From: Gymnorhina tibicen
Lineage: Eukaryota; Chordata; Aves; Passeriformes; Artamidae
Direction of reading: 5' to 3'
Assembly: GCA_013399875.1 (NCBI GenBank)
Contig: VXAZ01009496.1
Span: forward strand, 625,275 to 689,274
DNA: 64,000 nt
Shown: one piece after another, positions 21,768 to 35,983 of the stretch
How the letters are laid out: each line of letters opens with the position of its first letter
How positions within the stretch are numbered: the stretch's first letter is position 1
Translations under genes and position numbers: made by a program
The notes under the pieces: generated by a model
What the model was told of the DNA's origin: nothing
What the model saw: the letters and a program-made list of their open reading frames with translations, nothing else
Database searches by the model: none

Positions 21768-24700
21768 AATGTGACCTTATAGCTACATCTAAAAAAACCT
21801 CTGGAAAACCTGCCTTCTGTTGCCTGTCATCAAACTTTACTTTGTACAAAACCTGTAAATAACACTGTCTCTTTCTGTGTGGATGCTCCCTGCATCAGGA
21901 TGATCCCTGCATCAACCACAAAAAATACCTGCTTTTAACACAAAACTGTATTGATGTACCAGCAGGAATTTTGAAATAAAGGAAAATCAACTCTGACATC
22001 AAACATCAACTGAAATGTCCTTTATCTCCACATAAATAAGGTGTAACCCCTTTTGGATGACAAATGACTGAATGTGTACACTAGCTGTAAAGAGTTGCCA
22101 GCAGACTTGTGTTCTCAGATCCACAAACACAACGTGATGAAAAATGCCATCCTCAAGTAATCAGGTATTTTGAAGTTACCAGTAGCATCTTTATATAATC
22201 AACACTAGCAGAGATGACATTTATGTAAATTACTTCCTAAATGGCTATTGCAATAAGTAACTGCTGAACTAAATTCCAGAGAAATTACGGCTTTAATTTA
22301 CAGCACTTGGGAGAATTTTTCCTATCTATTTTTTCAATGCATGTATGAAAAAAAAATCTTCTATAATCTTCTATAATTTTATGATAAATTTTTAATACAT
22401 CCTAGAGAAATTAACCATTACTGAAGAACATTTGTCAGACACATATGAAATAATCCAGGTTTTTAGTGATTAATTATCATGCAACTTGCAGACTTTAGAT
22501 CTCATGAAAATGGTGGCTTTTAGAATATAGAAAAAAAGATGGGGTAATAATGTACTACTAAGGATACTGTGTCATCAGTTTTTACAGTATAATTAAGAAG
22601 ATGTTACATTATTGTATAGAAAAATAAGAGCTGACAGGCAGTGAGGCTGCACAATTAGGATGCTACATCAGTGTTGATGTCAGATGAAAGGACAAAGAAC
22701 AAATAATTTCCTCTCCCAGAAAGATGCACTCCCATAGTGCTGTTTCTGATATGAAATAGGATTTAATTCAATGAGGGACACCAGATTCAAATGTCATTGC
22801 CAAGGCTATGACTTTTAATACTATTGCAAGCACCAAAGAACATTGTGAAGGAGAAATATACCAAATGTTTCACAGAGAGAACCATATAGGGAGGGAAATG
22901 CAAATTTCTTTTTGAGCACCTCAAGCTGGTTCTTAGTTTCTAGCCACCCAAATCTTAATCCTCCATTTCATGACTAAATCACTCCTTGTTATTAGGAGTT
23001 ATTCTGAAACACTGAGAACATTCTGGAACAATGAAAAGTTTGGCTGACAGATGAAGAAGGTGTGGTTCTAAGTCATTCAGATTCCCCCTCATTACTCTGA
23101 TGTCTCCTGACTAAAAGAAGCAGCTGAAACTTATCTAAAAGAGAATAAAATTTTCCAAAGTAACTTTCTGAACCATGGGCAACTACACACTAGATTTTTA
23201 GTTCAGAAAGGCCCACATAGTTATCTTTCAACTCATTCCAGTATCTAGCCACAAAACCCTTCCCAGAGCTCTGTAGAAAATGTAAGACCTGCAGTACAAA
23301 AGACCAAAACTGATAAAAATATAACTTAGTTACTCTGAGTTCATCATGGCACTGATGTGATTAAATATACAGACCTACTTCAAGAAATTGCCTTGTATCC
23401 AGATTCCTTCAACTTGTGCATTCATGGAGGATTTCTCAAATCAAAATTAGGAGATCAAATGCCATATATGCTCCGTTCCTCTAGAGCACATGGGGGGTTT
23501 TGTGGGTTTGTTGGCAATTTTTTATAGACTGTGTTATCAGAGCATCTCTCATTGTGTACTAGATGACACAGCCAACATTTTTTCCAATACAGTTTGTACA
23601 TTTTTCCTTTCCTACATTTCTTTGGGGAAAACTGTTTGACTCTGGGTTCATACTAGCAAAGGAAGGATCAAAGCTATGTCCCTGTCATGCCTCCCATCTC
23701 TGAAACAGAGATGAAGAGTTATAAAGCCAAGAGCAATCTATTTTATTTTATTGTATACATTATGATCTTCCAGCTGGGCTCCTGGCAGGCTCACAGAGTA
23801 AACCTCAGCTGGGAGAGATTTGGGGCATCTGTGCCTTATCTCATTTATGTGTATTTATACCTGCCAAATGGTCCTGAAGGCTCTGACCCCTCCTGAAATA
23901 CCACCCTTTGCTTGCCATGACAGAAAGATTATTTTCACTTCCCTCTTGTAGCCACTGAGGTTTACTGATGAGATAGCCCAGATCTGAAACTGTTTTGCTA
24001 TCTCGTTCAGACAACTGTGAATCTCAGCACTGTTTTCTTTCAGGAACAGCATGAAACCATTCCAGCTCCCTTTTATAGGAACTGAATCAACCAATTTGGG
24101 AGTATTACAAAGGCTTGTCACCCTGCCCTTCCTGCAAATCCTACAGTTTTCTCTGTGTGCACCATAAAAGATGGAATAACATACAGACATCACTAAGGTT
24201 TGAGGCTAAGTGTGCAAAACCATATTTTTAATAGCTTCAATTGAGAAAGATAAAGCTGTTTTAAAAGTACAGCTAGGTGGGAAAGTGAGGAAGGAAAAAA
24301 ATAATTGTAAAGAGGAAGAACAGCAATGTCACTTCTATCCCACTCACTTGTATTCTGACTCTTCATAGTAACAGAATCAAATTAGAAGAGGAGTGAAATA
24401 AATGAGAAATAATACCGGGGCAAAGGAAGATGAATCAAATTAGTGGAAGGCTGATGGGATAGGACAGAAAGAGGGCTAGAGCTGAAGAAAAGGTCATTAG
24501 CAAGCATGAGAAGGTAGCAGTAGCATAGAAGTGCACATAAAGCAAAAAAGGAGAAAACAAAATTGAAAATAGATACAGAGGGAGGTGAGCAGGGGAGAGA
24601 CATCACTATAGATAATTCTGGGAAAGCAAGTCCAATCATACAAATCTCCCTTACTTCCCATGCTCACTGATTAAAAAAGCCCACTTTGAAGCTATCCTGA

Positions 24701-26295
24701 CCTTCATAACTGTACATCCTGCCAAGCACAGACTCACTTTTTCATGTTCTCCAATACTTGCTCACCTCTTCACAAAACTGCATTACTGACACAAGCCATT
24801 AGCAAAAAGGTACTCAAAATTAATTTGTGAGCACATTAACTTCTCCTCTGTTCTGTCTCTTCATTAACTCACTGTGCTGCAGACTCTTCCATGGTGTTTT
24901 GTGCACACCTTTATTTGTCCATGCTCAAAAAGTTTTTACATAGAGGACACTTCCTAATAGTTTTGGAAACAAGATGGAAGTAGAATTGTTAGCAGACTCT
25001 TCCAAATTTAAGCTTTTAATGCTGCCTTCTTCGACTTACTGCCATATTGTAAAATTCTACTTAATTTTCTTTCTTCCAGATCTTCAACAGCAGAGAAGCA
25101 TGTAATGAAGTGTAAAACTCTCCCAAAGCACCTTTCTTGCTGAGTGCATGTAATGTAATTTGTCTCTGTAACATATCATGTGTTCACTAATGATCTAGAA
25201 GAGATAGTTTGTTACCAGCAATAAAGTTCAGGTAAGATGTCAAGCTAGAAGATGTTTCAAATTGCAGCATAGGAAATGAATTTATGGGCAGCTCAAGGTT
25301 TGGGAATAGCTTAAAAGGATACTATGTAAGGGAGAGAAAGTGAGAAGGGAACAAAAGGTCCTAAGAGGGAGATTGGGACTGTTAGTCTTGGTCTAGAAGA
25401 AATGCAACACTGAAGGAAGAAGGAAAAGACAGAGATGCCAAGGGAATGCAAATCAGGTAGAGGATATGGCTCCTGCATGGTGGAGTGGGACTGACAAGTG
25501 ACGTCCTTCCTCTACTAGCAAAGGAGTGAAAAACAGATAGGAAGAAAGGGAGGGGAAGAAAAAAAGTGCAGCAGAAGAAGTAACACAAAGAGATGGGAAA
25601 GAAATTGAGGGGTAAGTGTCTCAGTCAAAAAGAAATCTCCTTGAAGAGGAAGGATTCTAGAGTAAAATACCAGTCTATCTTTCAAAAATAGACAATAATA
25701 GACCATAGATAGATAAATGTGGAAAATAATTATTTAGAGGGATCCATATCATACAGTATAGAAAGTGAGGAGGTGATGCAAAAGATCAGAAACCAAAGGT
25801 TAGATATTTATAATAAATTTATTACATAACGTAAATTCTAAGTAAAATGTCAATCCTTCAAAAAGAGTGTTTCCCTCCCTCAGTGTATTTACCCAACCTG
25901 TGCATGGGGGAAGGTTGCAGTACTTTGCAGAACTTGAAAGGGTTTACAAACTACTGGGTGAGAAAGAGGAGTGAAACAGAAATGAAGCAGTGAAATGCTT
26001 TTTGTAGTGTTGCAGACTCTTAAGGAAAACTACGGAAAGAAAATGAAGAAAACCCAGGTTCTTAAGATAGCCAATTTAGCAAAACAAAACAAAAAAAAAC
26101 AAACCCAAAAAAAAAGTCAAAGCCCTGTGTAGAGAATACATCATGAAAGACTGAGATGGACTGAGGACTTAAGCTTTTGTTACTGGACTTTGCTCCTTGT
26201 GTCATTTTCATGATTCAATACTCTTGTAATTTATGTAAAAAACAAAAGGAAAAAGGAAAAGCACTTGCATGTAGAAATACAACTAGCATGTGAAA
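21768..26295. other. Noncoding stretch with purine-rich blocks
   Basis: Unique AT-rich DNA. The plus strand is strongly purine-biased at about 24240-24640 and again at 25300-25720 (AAG/GGA/GAA words). This produces the open minus-strand frames rich in Leu, Phe, Ser and Pro there, which are not genes. An A-rich tract with C interruptions lies at about 26080-26116. No repeat family was recognised. Confidence 0.5.
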
Positions 26296-26300
26296 ATTGG

Positions 26301-26854
26301 TGTACCAGTTTGAAAGCAAACCAGTGAGACTCAAAATCAGAACTACAATTTAATAGGAAAATTAAAAATAAATGCAGTAGTACAGAAACACTAACAGAGT
26401 CAGGATGCAACCTGACACCCTGTTGGTCAGGGTGATGGTAGCAGTCTGATTAAATGGTGGCTGCAGTCCTCTTGAAGTGATAGATGTGGTTTTGTTGAAG
26501 AGGTGATCCTGTGGAAGGGTCTGGTCTTCCTCTTAAGGTCTAGTGGTGGTTATGTAGCTCTTGTCCTCTGGGAATCCAGTACATAAGGGCTGAATGTGGT
26601 GTTCCAAACCTCAGATTATATCCAGGTAGGAATGCTTGGTTCTTCCCCCTGGGCAGAGCATCTTGCAAGGGGATCATGTAATTCTATGAGTCATGCAGTG
26701 AGGCTTGATAGCCCATTAAACAGAAAAATATCTCTCTGGAAGGAGTTATCAGGGGTGTGTCATGGAAGAGATAAAGAACACTGCCCTACCTGGTTTTAAC
26801 AGATGGTGATAGAATACACACTTCTGGTTACATCTTACCTTGCAACCTAAGACA
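26301..26854 (-). mobile_element. Solo LTR family B (bird ERV)
   Basis: This 554-base element begins TGTACCAGTTTGAAAG on the plus strand and ends CCTAAGACA. It has a perfect 5-bp target duplication ATTGG (26296-26300 and 26855-26859). In its own sense (minus strand) it starts TGTCTTAGGTTGCAAGG and ends AAACTGGTACA. A variant polyadenylation signal ATTAAA lies at 26349-26354 on the minus strand. Internal words such as 'gcagtctgattaaatggtgg', 'ggtcttcctcttaaggtct', 'atatccaggtaggaatgctt' and 'gtcatggaagagataaagaa' correspond to an LTR common in bird genomes as I remember it. No internal retroviral sequence is adjacent, so it is a solo LTR left by recombination. Its TGTCTT start resembles family A, but the bodies differ. 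Confidence 0.9.
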
Positions 26855-26859
26855 ATTGG

Positions 26860-27305
26860 GTAGGAAGGAACCTAGTTCATCTGCATAAACATAAATGCAC
26901 ACAGAGGGGGGCTTTTTGGTCTAAATTCTGGCTCATGAAAAACTGAGGGCTTGAATTGGGAGGTCATCTGACTGTCTATAAACTGAATTACTTGGACTTT
27001 TGCACTGTAATCTGAAATTTCTTTTTTTTATTTTATTATGTAATTCCGTGGCCAAGAACCACATTGGTTCCCCATTCCAAAGATCCAACGACCGTAGAGG
27101 GGCACATAAGGTAACAGTTTAAAGTGTGCTTAAACCAAAGTCACTCAGGATAAAGGCAGAAAGAACACTGGGATTTTCTTGGCCACAGATAGCTGCTTTA
27201 AACCTCACAAAAAAAGTAACTGAAGAAAACAGATTATTACCCATAGATGAAAACCACAATTATTTCAATTTCTTCTGGCAATATTGCATCTTCAAAGGCA
27301 ACATA
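26860..27305. other. Noncoding stretch, nothing identified
   Basis: Unique sequence immediately right of LTR family B; nothing further recognised. Confidence 0.5.
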
Positions 27306-27353
27306 GTAGTAATAATAATAACGATAACAACAACAGCAGTAATAATAATAATT
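27306..27353. repeat. Imperfect (TAA)n/(CAA)n microsatellite
   Basis: About 48 bases of trinucleotide repeat: (AGT/AAT)n, then 'aacgataacaacaacagcag', then (TAA)n. It is interrupted, so it is likely an ageing microsatellite. Confidence 0.85.
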
Positions 27354-28904
27354 TTGCTAGAAATTACATTGGAAATTCTGTATCTCTATTGTAGTGCTGA
27401 ATGCAGAGTAACAAAAAGAATCAATAAAAAAAGGAGGCTGTAAATGCATTGTTCTCCACAAGGAATTAGCAGCACCACAGTGTAATTTGTGGCTGCCACA
27501 ACAGCAATTGTTTCAGAGACCCAATTCTTGTTTCTTATTCAGAGAACAGAGATGAATTGGATCCAAGGGAAATAAGATTCTCTCCTAAACCAAGAGTCTC
27601 AAAACTAATAAACCACACTTTCAGACAAAATAATATCTTTATTGTATATTTTGAGGTCTAGGACTAGGCTTGTAGTACTTTTTCCAATCTACACTGTGTT
27701 GCTCAAACGTTACTTAATGCACAGGTGGTTTAAAGCTCTGCTTTTAGGCTGTCATAAACTACAGATGCACCTCATTCACTTCTGGGCACTTTTACACACA
27801 ACACATTTCTATGATCATATTCATAGTTTACTGAATGGTTCATCACATATAGGTGACTTAGAGACTACAGGTTTTTTGTTTGCTGGTTTATTATTTTAGC
27901 TGAAATACACATACATTTCAAATTTTAGATAGAAAGATCTTCACTTTGAATAGTATATGCCATACAAGCCCAGCCTAGACTTCATAGAAAACATCTTTAT
28001 CACAGGAAGCTGTTTCCCAGGAAGATATTTCATACAGCAAAATCCTATCAGTTGTGTATAAAACTGTTATCAATTAAGAACATACAATGGTGACAGTCTG
28101 ACTCGCCGGAGCAAGCAGTCCTATGGCACACAACACTGAAATAGGATGCCAAGAAATTCCATCACCTTCCTCCTTATCAGGTATAGGTCAGACCCCAGGA
28201 GGTTGCAAGAATTCATTTCTGTTTCTGTCCTCATGAAGCACAAAGACACTCTATCAGCCTTTTTCCATGGACAATTTTATCCTGTTGCTACAAAATAACA
28301 TAATATAGAGGCTTAGCAGGGATACCAAAGATTATAATGAGTAGTATCACATATAAATAGCTGTTCTGGCACAAAAAGTAGTTATGACCTAGTAAAAATG
28401 TATTCTCTGGGACACACCGGAAGTAAACATATCTTTAAAAAAAACAGAATCACAATAATAAGTGGTGTAAATTAACTGAATTTTTAGTAACAGATGAAAT
28501 CCAATCCTCCCAAAGGCTTTCACTTTAAATGACAAATTTTGCATGCTATAAAATCGCTTGAAAAGGGCTGAGTTGAAGCAGGACCAGACACGGAAGCATA
28601 TTTTGGAATGATTCAGAACTACTCATGTAGAAAGGAAAATTCAGCTATGATCCATTGGAGGGAATTCCCAAAGAAATAGGAAGGCTGTGATGCAGAGCAC
28701 TGGTCAGGTCGCACATGTTCGGCTCAGACCACCCAAGCTCAGAAACTGGAGCAGAGGCAAGGAAGATTTATGGGACTGCTCAGGGAAGACTGGAAGCACA
28801 GAGTGAGAGGAGACCAGCAGACTGGCATGTTTGTTTAGGCCAAGCAAAATGAAAGCTAAAGGGTTTATCCACTGGTCTGGGAAAAAGGAAGGAGTGGAAA
28901 ATGC

Positions 28905-28960
28905 TGGTGTCAGGGGCAAGGGGAGGTATCAGCACTAACCTATCCCCACCACTGACACCA
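28905..28960. repeat. Imperfect hairpin-forming inverted repeat
   Basis: Arms 'tggtgtcag' (28905-28913) and 'ctgacacca' (28952-28960) are perfect reverse complements. The 38-base interval contains further partial pairing (ggggag/atcccc). It could form a cruciform or RNA stem-loop. No evidence of transcription is visible. Confidence 0.6.
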
Positions 28961-31900
28961 GCCAGTTTTGTGTGGCCCTTTAAATAGTATTAATTAGGAT
29001 CAGAACCCAAAATCTAGGATCTAGAGAAGATGCACAGGAAGCTCCCTGGAAAACATTGAAGCTGAAGGTGCTCTGAAAATCAGATCCATTCCTTGGTACC
29101 TTCCTCACACAACCAGCTACAGGACATGAACTTCAACTCTCGCCGTGAATAAAATGAGGCTATTGCGACCTAACGCAGCTTTGAAGATCCACATATTACA
29201 CACATCCCAGGTGGCAAACATTATCAAAGCAGTGGAAGGAACCACCTTAATATTTTTTATTTACAATTATTCAGTTTTATATTACAAGTAATGATTTTAT
29301 TGATCTATATATCTTTAATTAAAAAAAAAAAAAGCTGCTGTGGATATATGAATCTAGGCAAAGATTCCAGAAGCAAGTATACAGAAATCTTCTTACTTTT
29401 CATTATAGAAGAAAGAGCCATGACATTTCAAATAAAATTAAAATATATCAGTCAGAAGACTTACAGGTTATGCAATTGCAGCTTCCCCAGAAACAAGAAG
29501 AGACTGAAAAAAGGTATCTAAAAGTAAAGCACCTAGTGTTTGATTTTGAAATGTCAAAGCAGTATGATTTAGAAGGAAGAACTAGGAAAGGATCCATAAA
29601 CCAGAAGGTATTATTGTTTTGTCCTTTCATGACACTGCTTTTCTCATTTCATTAAAGTACTCAGTGTCTTAAGACTTGGTCTTGTGTTTCACCTAATAAT
29701 ATGTGATACTATCATGGATTCATTTTCGATCTGTGTTAGTTTAGAAGGGCACTATGCACTTTTTGACTGAAAATCTCTGAGGACAGAATCTTTGTGAAAT
29801 CATCTGTCTGATATGCTTAGCCTATGCAGAAGTGAAAAGAGTCTCTTAAATTACTTCAAAATCTGTATAGATTTTCCTCCTACACTCTGCTTTACTAGCT
29901 TGAAAAGGGGAGGTGAAGGCAGGTCTAACTTCCCACAGTACAGCTGCTAGCAAAATAACCCACTGGCCCAAGAGTTAAATATCCCGCTCAGCAGGACTTA
30001 GGACAGCTCCATCTCTTAGCTCATCTCTTTCCATATGACTGTTCCAAACAAATGGATGCAAAATAATAATTGTTCTAAGCAGTCAAAGGAAAGAAGACAG
30101 TGAAAGGTCTCTGGACACTCTAGAACTTCTTGGAAATGTTTCTCTTTCTCTCTCTGCCCCAAGTTAATTTATTCACTATTCTTGCAATATTTATTTCTAT
30201 AGTAGAGACTTTAGGGTGAACATTGTGTTGCAGGTCACACTAAGACTTTCTCATCTGAACAGAGATTACAATAAAGAAAACAGGATTAAGCAGGACTGAC
30301 AGCAAATTAAATGAATACAGGCAGGCAGATCTTGGTCCCCGGTCCAACAGTTGTATGCATAATACATTTTCATTTCTTTTCAGAAGACAAGCTAGGGAAA
30401 AACCCAACAAATGAGTCAAGCCAACACTACATCATTTTCCTATGGTTTTGTCACTTAAATGAAGGTTTAAAATGTTGCTTAAATTAATGCTGGAGAGAAC
30501 TAGAGAACATAACCTTCTATTAAGTCTGTTAAGTCTCAGAAATACCATTTCTGAGGAACATTTACATTTTGTCCTGTGAAGGATACATTCTACAAAAAAC
30601 ATTCTGTTTTTATATAAATGAGTTTCACAGCCCCTGTGAAGGACCTGGAGATTTATTTAGAAGCACAGGAAAGCAACTCCTAAAGCTGTGATCTGAGGTC
30701 AACCATGGCCTTTGAGTTCATATGTGATTCTGAAAGGTAATTGGATAAACTAGCTCTGCATGCTTTGAAGGGATTTTATTTAAAAGCAAAGCAAGCGAAT
30801 ATACATGTTAACATGTATATAATCAGCACATTTACTGTAATATAACTGCTCATTAAAATGGAGGAATATAATGATCAGTCTGAAAGCTGGGGCTCAGCCA
30901 GTGTCAGTGTATCTTCCAGTTTCATGAACGCTGCCATTATAGCAATATTTTCTGCTCTCGGGTTAGCTGTTTTACAGCTGACTAGCTAACTGCTACAACA
31001 AGGAGTTCAAGATCTGGGCCCAGGGACTCAGCACCAAATCTTGGTTCAGTTCAAGGATATGAAGGTTCTCAACACAATCTCTTCGTATTTCACTGATACC
31101 AGAAATTACTGGCTGCTTTACTAACAAAAGATTACAATGACCAATTCAATGACTGACTGACTTACTGAGCAAACACATGTATATACGAACAAATAATAAA
31201 TGAAATATTAAAGTCTTCTGTCACTAAAATATAGGGGAAAAAATACTTTGCTCCTTTTTTTCCTTTCTGTTTCTTAGAAGATATGTTTTACAAGCAGTAT
31301 TTTCTCCATACAGATAGGACAGGGTTGAAGCCTTTCCTAAAGTTGGAGATTCTCAGCTTAATCCTATCAATTACTCAGAGTTTTCATCTCTTTTTCTTCC
31401 AGACAGCCTGTTTAGAGGGCATATAACTTTGGAATTTGACACAGACACATGCAGAATGAGAACTACCTGCTTATCTATCTTCTCTGTCCAGTGAATATTT
31501 TTTACAGTTTAAAGCTCAGTTAGATCAAGTTGAGTTTAGGAAAGGCAATGCTGAATTGTTCCTTTAATAACAGACAATCCTTAGGCTTGTTCATGTACAG
31601 AATCTAAAGACCATGATTCCATTCCAGGACTATTTATTCTGAAAAGTTATGGCTATGCAGAAACAATTTGTCACGTTGGGCTGGAATAATCACAGAGAGA
31701 AGCAATATGAAAAAATAATTTCTTTTCACAAGGGCAGCTCAGATTTGTTTCAGAGACATACAAAGCAGGCTTTATGAGGAAAGTTTTCCTCTCAAACCTG
31801 AGATGGAGAGGTCACAGCAAAGGCAGAACTGATACAGGCATGAAAAGGAACAGAGACATTAGAGGCCCACTGGCAGCACCTTGTGCAGGAGAGATCATGC

Positions 31901-34900
31901 AGTTGTGTCTTCTCACGTCTTCCCCCTCTCATTCATTCACAGAATCATAGAGTATGACCCAACATCACCAGTAGGGTCCAGTAAATCCTTTACTGTGTAA
32001 ATGAACTTAAAAAAAAAAATTCTTTAGAAATAATTAACACAATTCTACCAAACAGTCTTTTTTCCTGACAAGTACTTCAGTGTTCTCCATAGTGTTTTAA
32101 ATTTCATTATCTTTTTTCAAAAAAAATCTCAAAACCAACACAGGAAGACAAGTAGAACAGCCATAACTTTGCCTAATGGCTTTTTTACTTAAGAGAACTT
32201 AACATCTTATTGGAATAAATTATTTTACAACTTCTGTACTTACAGATATTTGTGTCTGAACCATTTAACTGGAACTTTCTATAAGAAATAATTCACATTA
32301 AGCTGGTTCAGACATCAGGTCTGGAAATGATCATCATAAGTAGTTTTAAAAAAATAAATTGAACTACCACTTTTACTTATAATAACTGCGAACAGCAGAA
32401 AAAGTGCTGAAATGTAATCAATTTTAGTGGGGCTATTCGGTTGCTTTCCCAAGCTGGATGAGAATGATCAACACCTTGGAACCAATTAAGACACTGCCAT
32501 GCTGCTACATAACTGGTATTTTCGGCCATTTAAAAAGCCTTAGCCAAATGTTAGCTAACTGATGCATTAGGCCCGTGCTGCCTTGAACTGACATTTCCCA
32601 GTCACACCCTATGGACAGACGGGAGCTTTCGCACACGATGTAATCTCTCACAGAAAGCACAGAGGCTTTTGCTCAAATGCATCTAAGCATAAAAACTTTT
32701 CACTTATTCAACCAGAAAGATCCTACCCCTACGTGATCAAACACAAATGTACTGTTGAATTTTGATCTGAAAGCCCCAAGCATTGAGAAAATTATGTGTG
32801 ATGGCTTTGGGAAGGCACTGCTCCCCATTTTGTCCAGCAGACCATACAAAGATATCCCCTTCATAAAGGGAAGCTGCTCATGACTGCAAGGAAGAATATC
32901 TGTGCTGTAATGCATCATTAAATCAAATTAACCTAATCATCCACCTGCTAAGTGAACAAAATAAAGGAAAATCTCATTCACAGCATGTTCCCTTGCTCAC
33001 AATTGGCAGGGAATGGATGCATCATGTGCAGAGTTCCTTAGTGTCACTAGTTAGCCTGCAGTTCTTTCAAAGCCAAGCAACGTACGTGCTTCTAATGTTT
33101 TAGCACATTTGTTATGGCTAAATACAAGTTCTTTTTCAAAATTAACTGTAGCAGAAAAACTGTACTTCCTTTGAATGCTTTTGTCTGTTTGCATGTGAAG
33201 TGGGATGGGTTTATTTGCAAAATAAATAAATAATTAGATAAATAGAAACTACCAAACAAATAGCCCCAAGCAAAAATACTTAATATTGAAGATGTCACTA
33301 TGGTACTTTTTAGTTTGCTGCTGTTGTGCCTCTACGCCATCTGGGCTTGGACTTCCATCTAAAACTACATTTTTCTTTATTTACCTCCTCTTCACAGTGA
33401 GATGATGCACTGGGAACTCCCAAAATTTGGTGGTTCAGACAGGGAACTACTTTGCTTTTCTTCCTTACTGAAACAGCATCATGAAAACAAAAGCACTATC
33501 CAACTGCATTTTTTTCCCTGTAAGGACAGTTAGTGACTGAACATCAAGGGAATGTGTGTGAAATTGCAACAGGCTCATTATCAGGAAATAAACTACCACC
33601 TACGAAAATTGAATCCTAGTCCTACTTCAGTTTTACAGATTGAAGCATCACACTTTTAGCCCTGCAACAGCGTTTTTGTTAATGTGTTTTGACACCAGAT
33701 AGTTTTATTATTCATATAAACATAGTATCTTTCTTTCTTTGGTAATTTATTTTATCAATAATATACAGTTTTCCTATCTGGTGGAAAAGTATTTTATTTT
33801 TATAAAAGAAAGGTCTTGTTTAAGGGCAGGGTAGGTGAGAGAAAAATCATGACATAATGTCTTATATAGGAAAATTTACAAGCCATTTTCCTATTAATAA
33901 TGACACTAAATTAAATCAAATGATATTTGTATTTACACATATAAATGAGGTTTCTTGTTTATGATGGTAAAAGAGACAATTATTTGAAAATACAAACAGG
34001 AAAAGTAAAAAGAAATCAGGAATGACTGCAGCTGATTTGACTTCCATTGCATTTATCAGGTAAGGTATTGGGGATTAAAACATTTGAAAAGCTGTGGAAG
34101 ATATGTATTTATTGTTTTTATTAGAGTAAAGAATGAAGAGAAAGGCTTTAGGCTGGAGGATAATTTAGAAGCACTGAAGATCACACCTGAATATCAAATT
34201 GTTTTTAATAAGATTAAGTGTTTCTTGTGATCCTATTAGTACGCCTCGGTTTTGGTTCTGTGGGTGTACATACATATATCAGTGAGGAAATTAAAAAAAC
34301 TGCAGCAAGGAAAATGGCAATTTAAAATTACATGCTAAGATTTTTATCTAAGATTAGCTTTTTCTACATCTTGGCCATTCTATTTTGTAACTGTTAGTGA
34401 TGCAGTAAATTTTGAACTTAAAATGTGGGATAACACAACTATACAGAAAATCCTGACATTCCACCATTATAAGCAATAAGGACATAATGGAAAAACTAAC
34501 CAGGAATGATCCAGTAAACAGAAAGTGAAGAAATGTGTGAGCGATAAACATTTATTGCTCAATTTCCAAACAAACAAGAAACATTTGGCCTACATTTCAG
34601 ATAGGAAGAAAACATTAATAAAATAGGAAAAGTGACTTAAGTGTGAAAAATATTTAATGCAACAACCTACTTCTTTCAGGAATACACCAATTTCTTCAAA
34701 AATTTTGTAAATTTTCAACAGTTGAAATTTTTGCACATACCTAGTGTCTCTTAGGATGTGTGTGAAATTTACAGTGGAAAAGGTTTTTGTGATCATTGCT
34801 GTGGAAGTACTGACTCCATTGACAAAGAAGCAAGGTCCTTTGCCCAAGGTGATCTGCTACTGCACAGGATAGTAGCACGAAAGGATAGACTGAAGACTAA

Positions 34901-35574
34901 CACAAAATCATCATCCTTAATGGCTTGACAGTCATCAGGAAAATAAAAACCCCAACTGAACAACAACTACCTCCACACACAGAAACAGCCCAGAGAATAA
35001 GAAGCATCTGCTTTCAGAGTAGCACACCAGTAGCATTTGATGCAATCAGGGCCATCAAGGACATCGTCTGTAGCTCTGACCCTGCCCTTTGTGAGGACAA
35101 GTAACAGGTGGGGCCAGTGTTTCCAGGGTCTGTGGACACCTCTGGCTTCAAGCAATGTTGCAGTTCTTGCACAGCGTGAATTCTCTCCTTTACTCTGGAG
35201 CTGGCCTGGCAGTCAGAGTTCAAGTTACCCTTTCTCTCTCGGAGTTGTGTTTAGGACTTGATCCAAAGGGGGAACCTGGTGCCCCAGAGCAGTGAGGTGT
35301 ACATTCATGCAGTCTCCAAGAGCTCTCCTTAATGTTAGCTGCTGACAAACACCAAGTATATTTTCCTTTTCTGAAGAGGCTGTAAGGGTGTTTGGGAACA
35401 ACTTTTATATGACTTGTGTCCCCCAGACTGAATGCCTACAGGCAATGTTTTGTCTACATCAAACCTTTTTACTGCAAGAGGAGGTTCACCTACTGTTGCA
35501 CACAGGTATCTGAGATAACACAGGTGGATTTCTAAAATTAAAAACTTAAGGATTCCTCTATATGAAAACAAACC

Positions 35575-35592
35575 TTTTTTTTTTTTTTTTTT
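35575..35592. repeat. Poly-T tract (18)
   Basis: Uninterrupted run of eighteen T. No retroposed body is recognisable beside it. Confidence 0.95.
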
Positions 35593-35903
35593 GTCTTAAT
35601 GACCAAAGAAAGCTCACTAAGTTTTACTGCTTTTCAGCAAAACACTGAAGCAAGGAATTTCCAGAGAAAACAAGGTTCTTTCAAGAACGTGACTTCTTTG
35701 CAGCATTCCCCACTAAGGACGAGATCTTCACCTATATGGTTGAAACATCAGGATACTTGGGGGCTGCTTTTGAATCTCAAGCAGACAGTGCTTATGAATG
35801 TCCACACACAAAACCTGGGGAACCTGTATTCATGGAATACAATTAAATAGAGAACAGAAACAAAAATCCTTGCACATGACAGTCAAACTTGATTGGTAAT
35901 GGC

Positions 35904-35983
35904 AAAAAAAAACCTANAAAAAAATTAATTTGAAAGGAAAAAAAAAAAACAAAAAAAAAAAAAAAAAAAAAAAACAAAAAAAA
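35904..35983. repeat. A-rich low-complexity tract with one N
   Basis: A-rich sequence culminating in a ~46-base A run at 35938-35983 broken by two Cs, with an undetermined base at 35917. It could be an aged poly-A tail of a retroposed sequence on the plus strand, but the upstream sequence resembles no family I recognise. Confidence 0.9.

Noticed and set aside
24382..25706. Minus-strand hydrophobic Leu/Ser/Phe-rich frames as membrane proteins.
   Set aside because: They arise from the purine-rich plus strand, whose complement encodes Leu/Ser/Phe/Pro by composition alone.
31937..31990. 'cacagaatcatagagtatga' as a possible antisense CR1 tail.
   Set aside because: Only about 20 bases fit and the expected continuation is absent.
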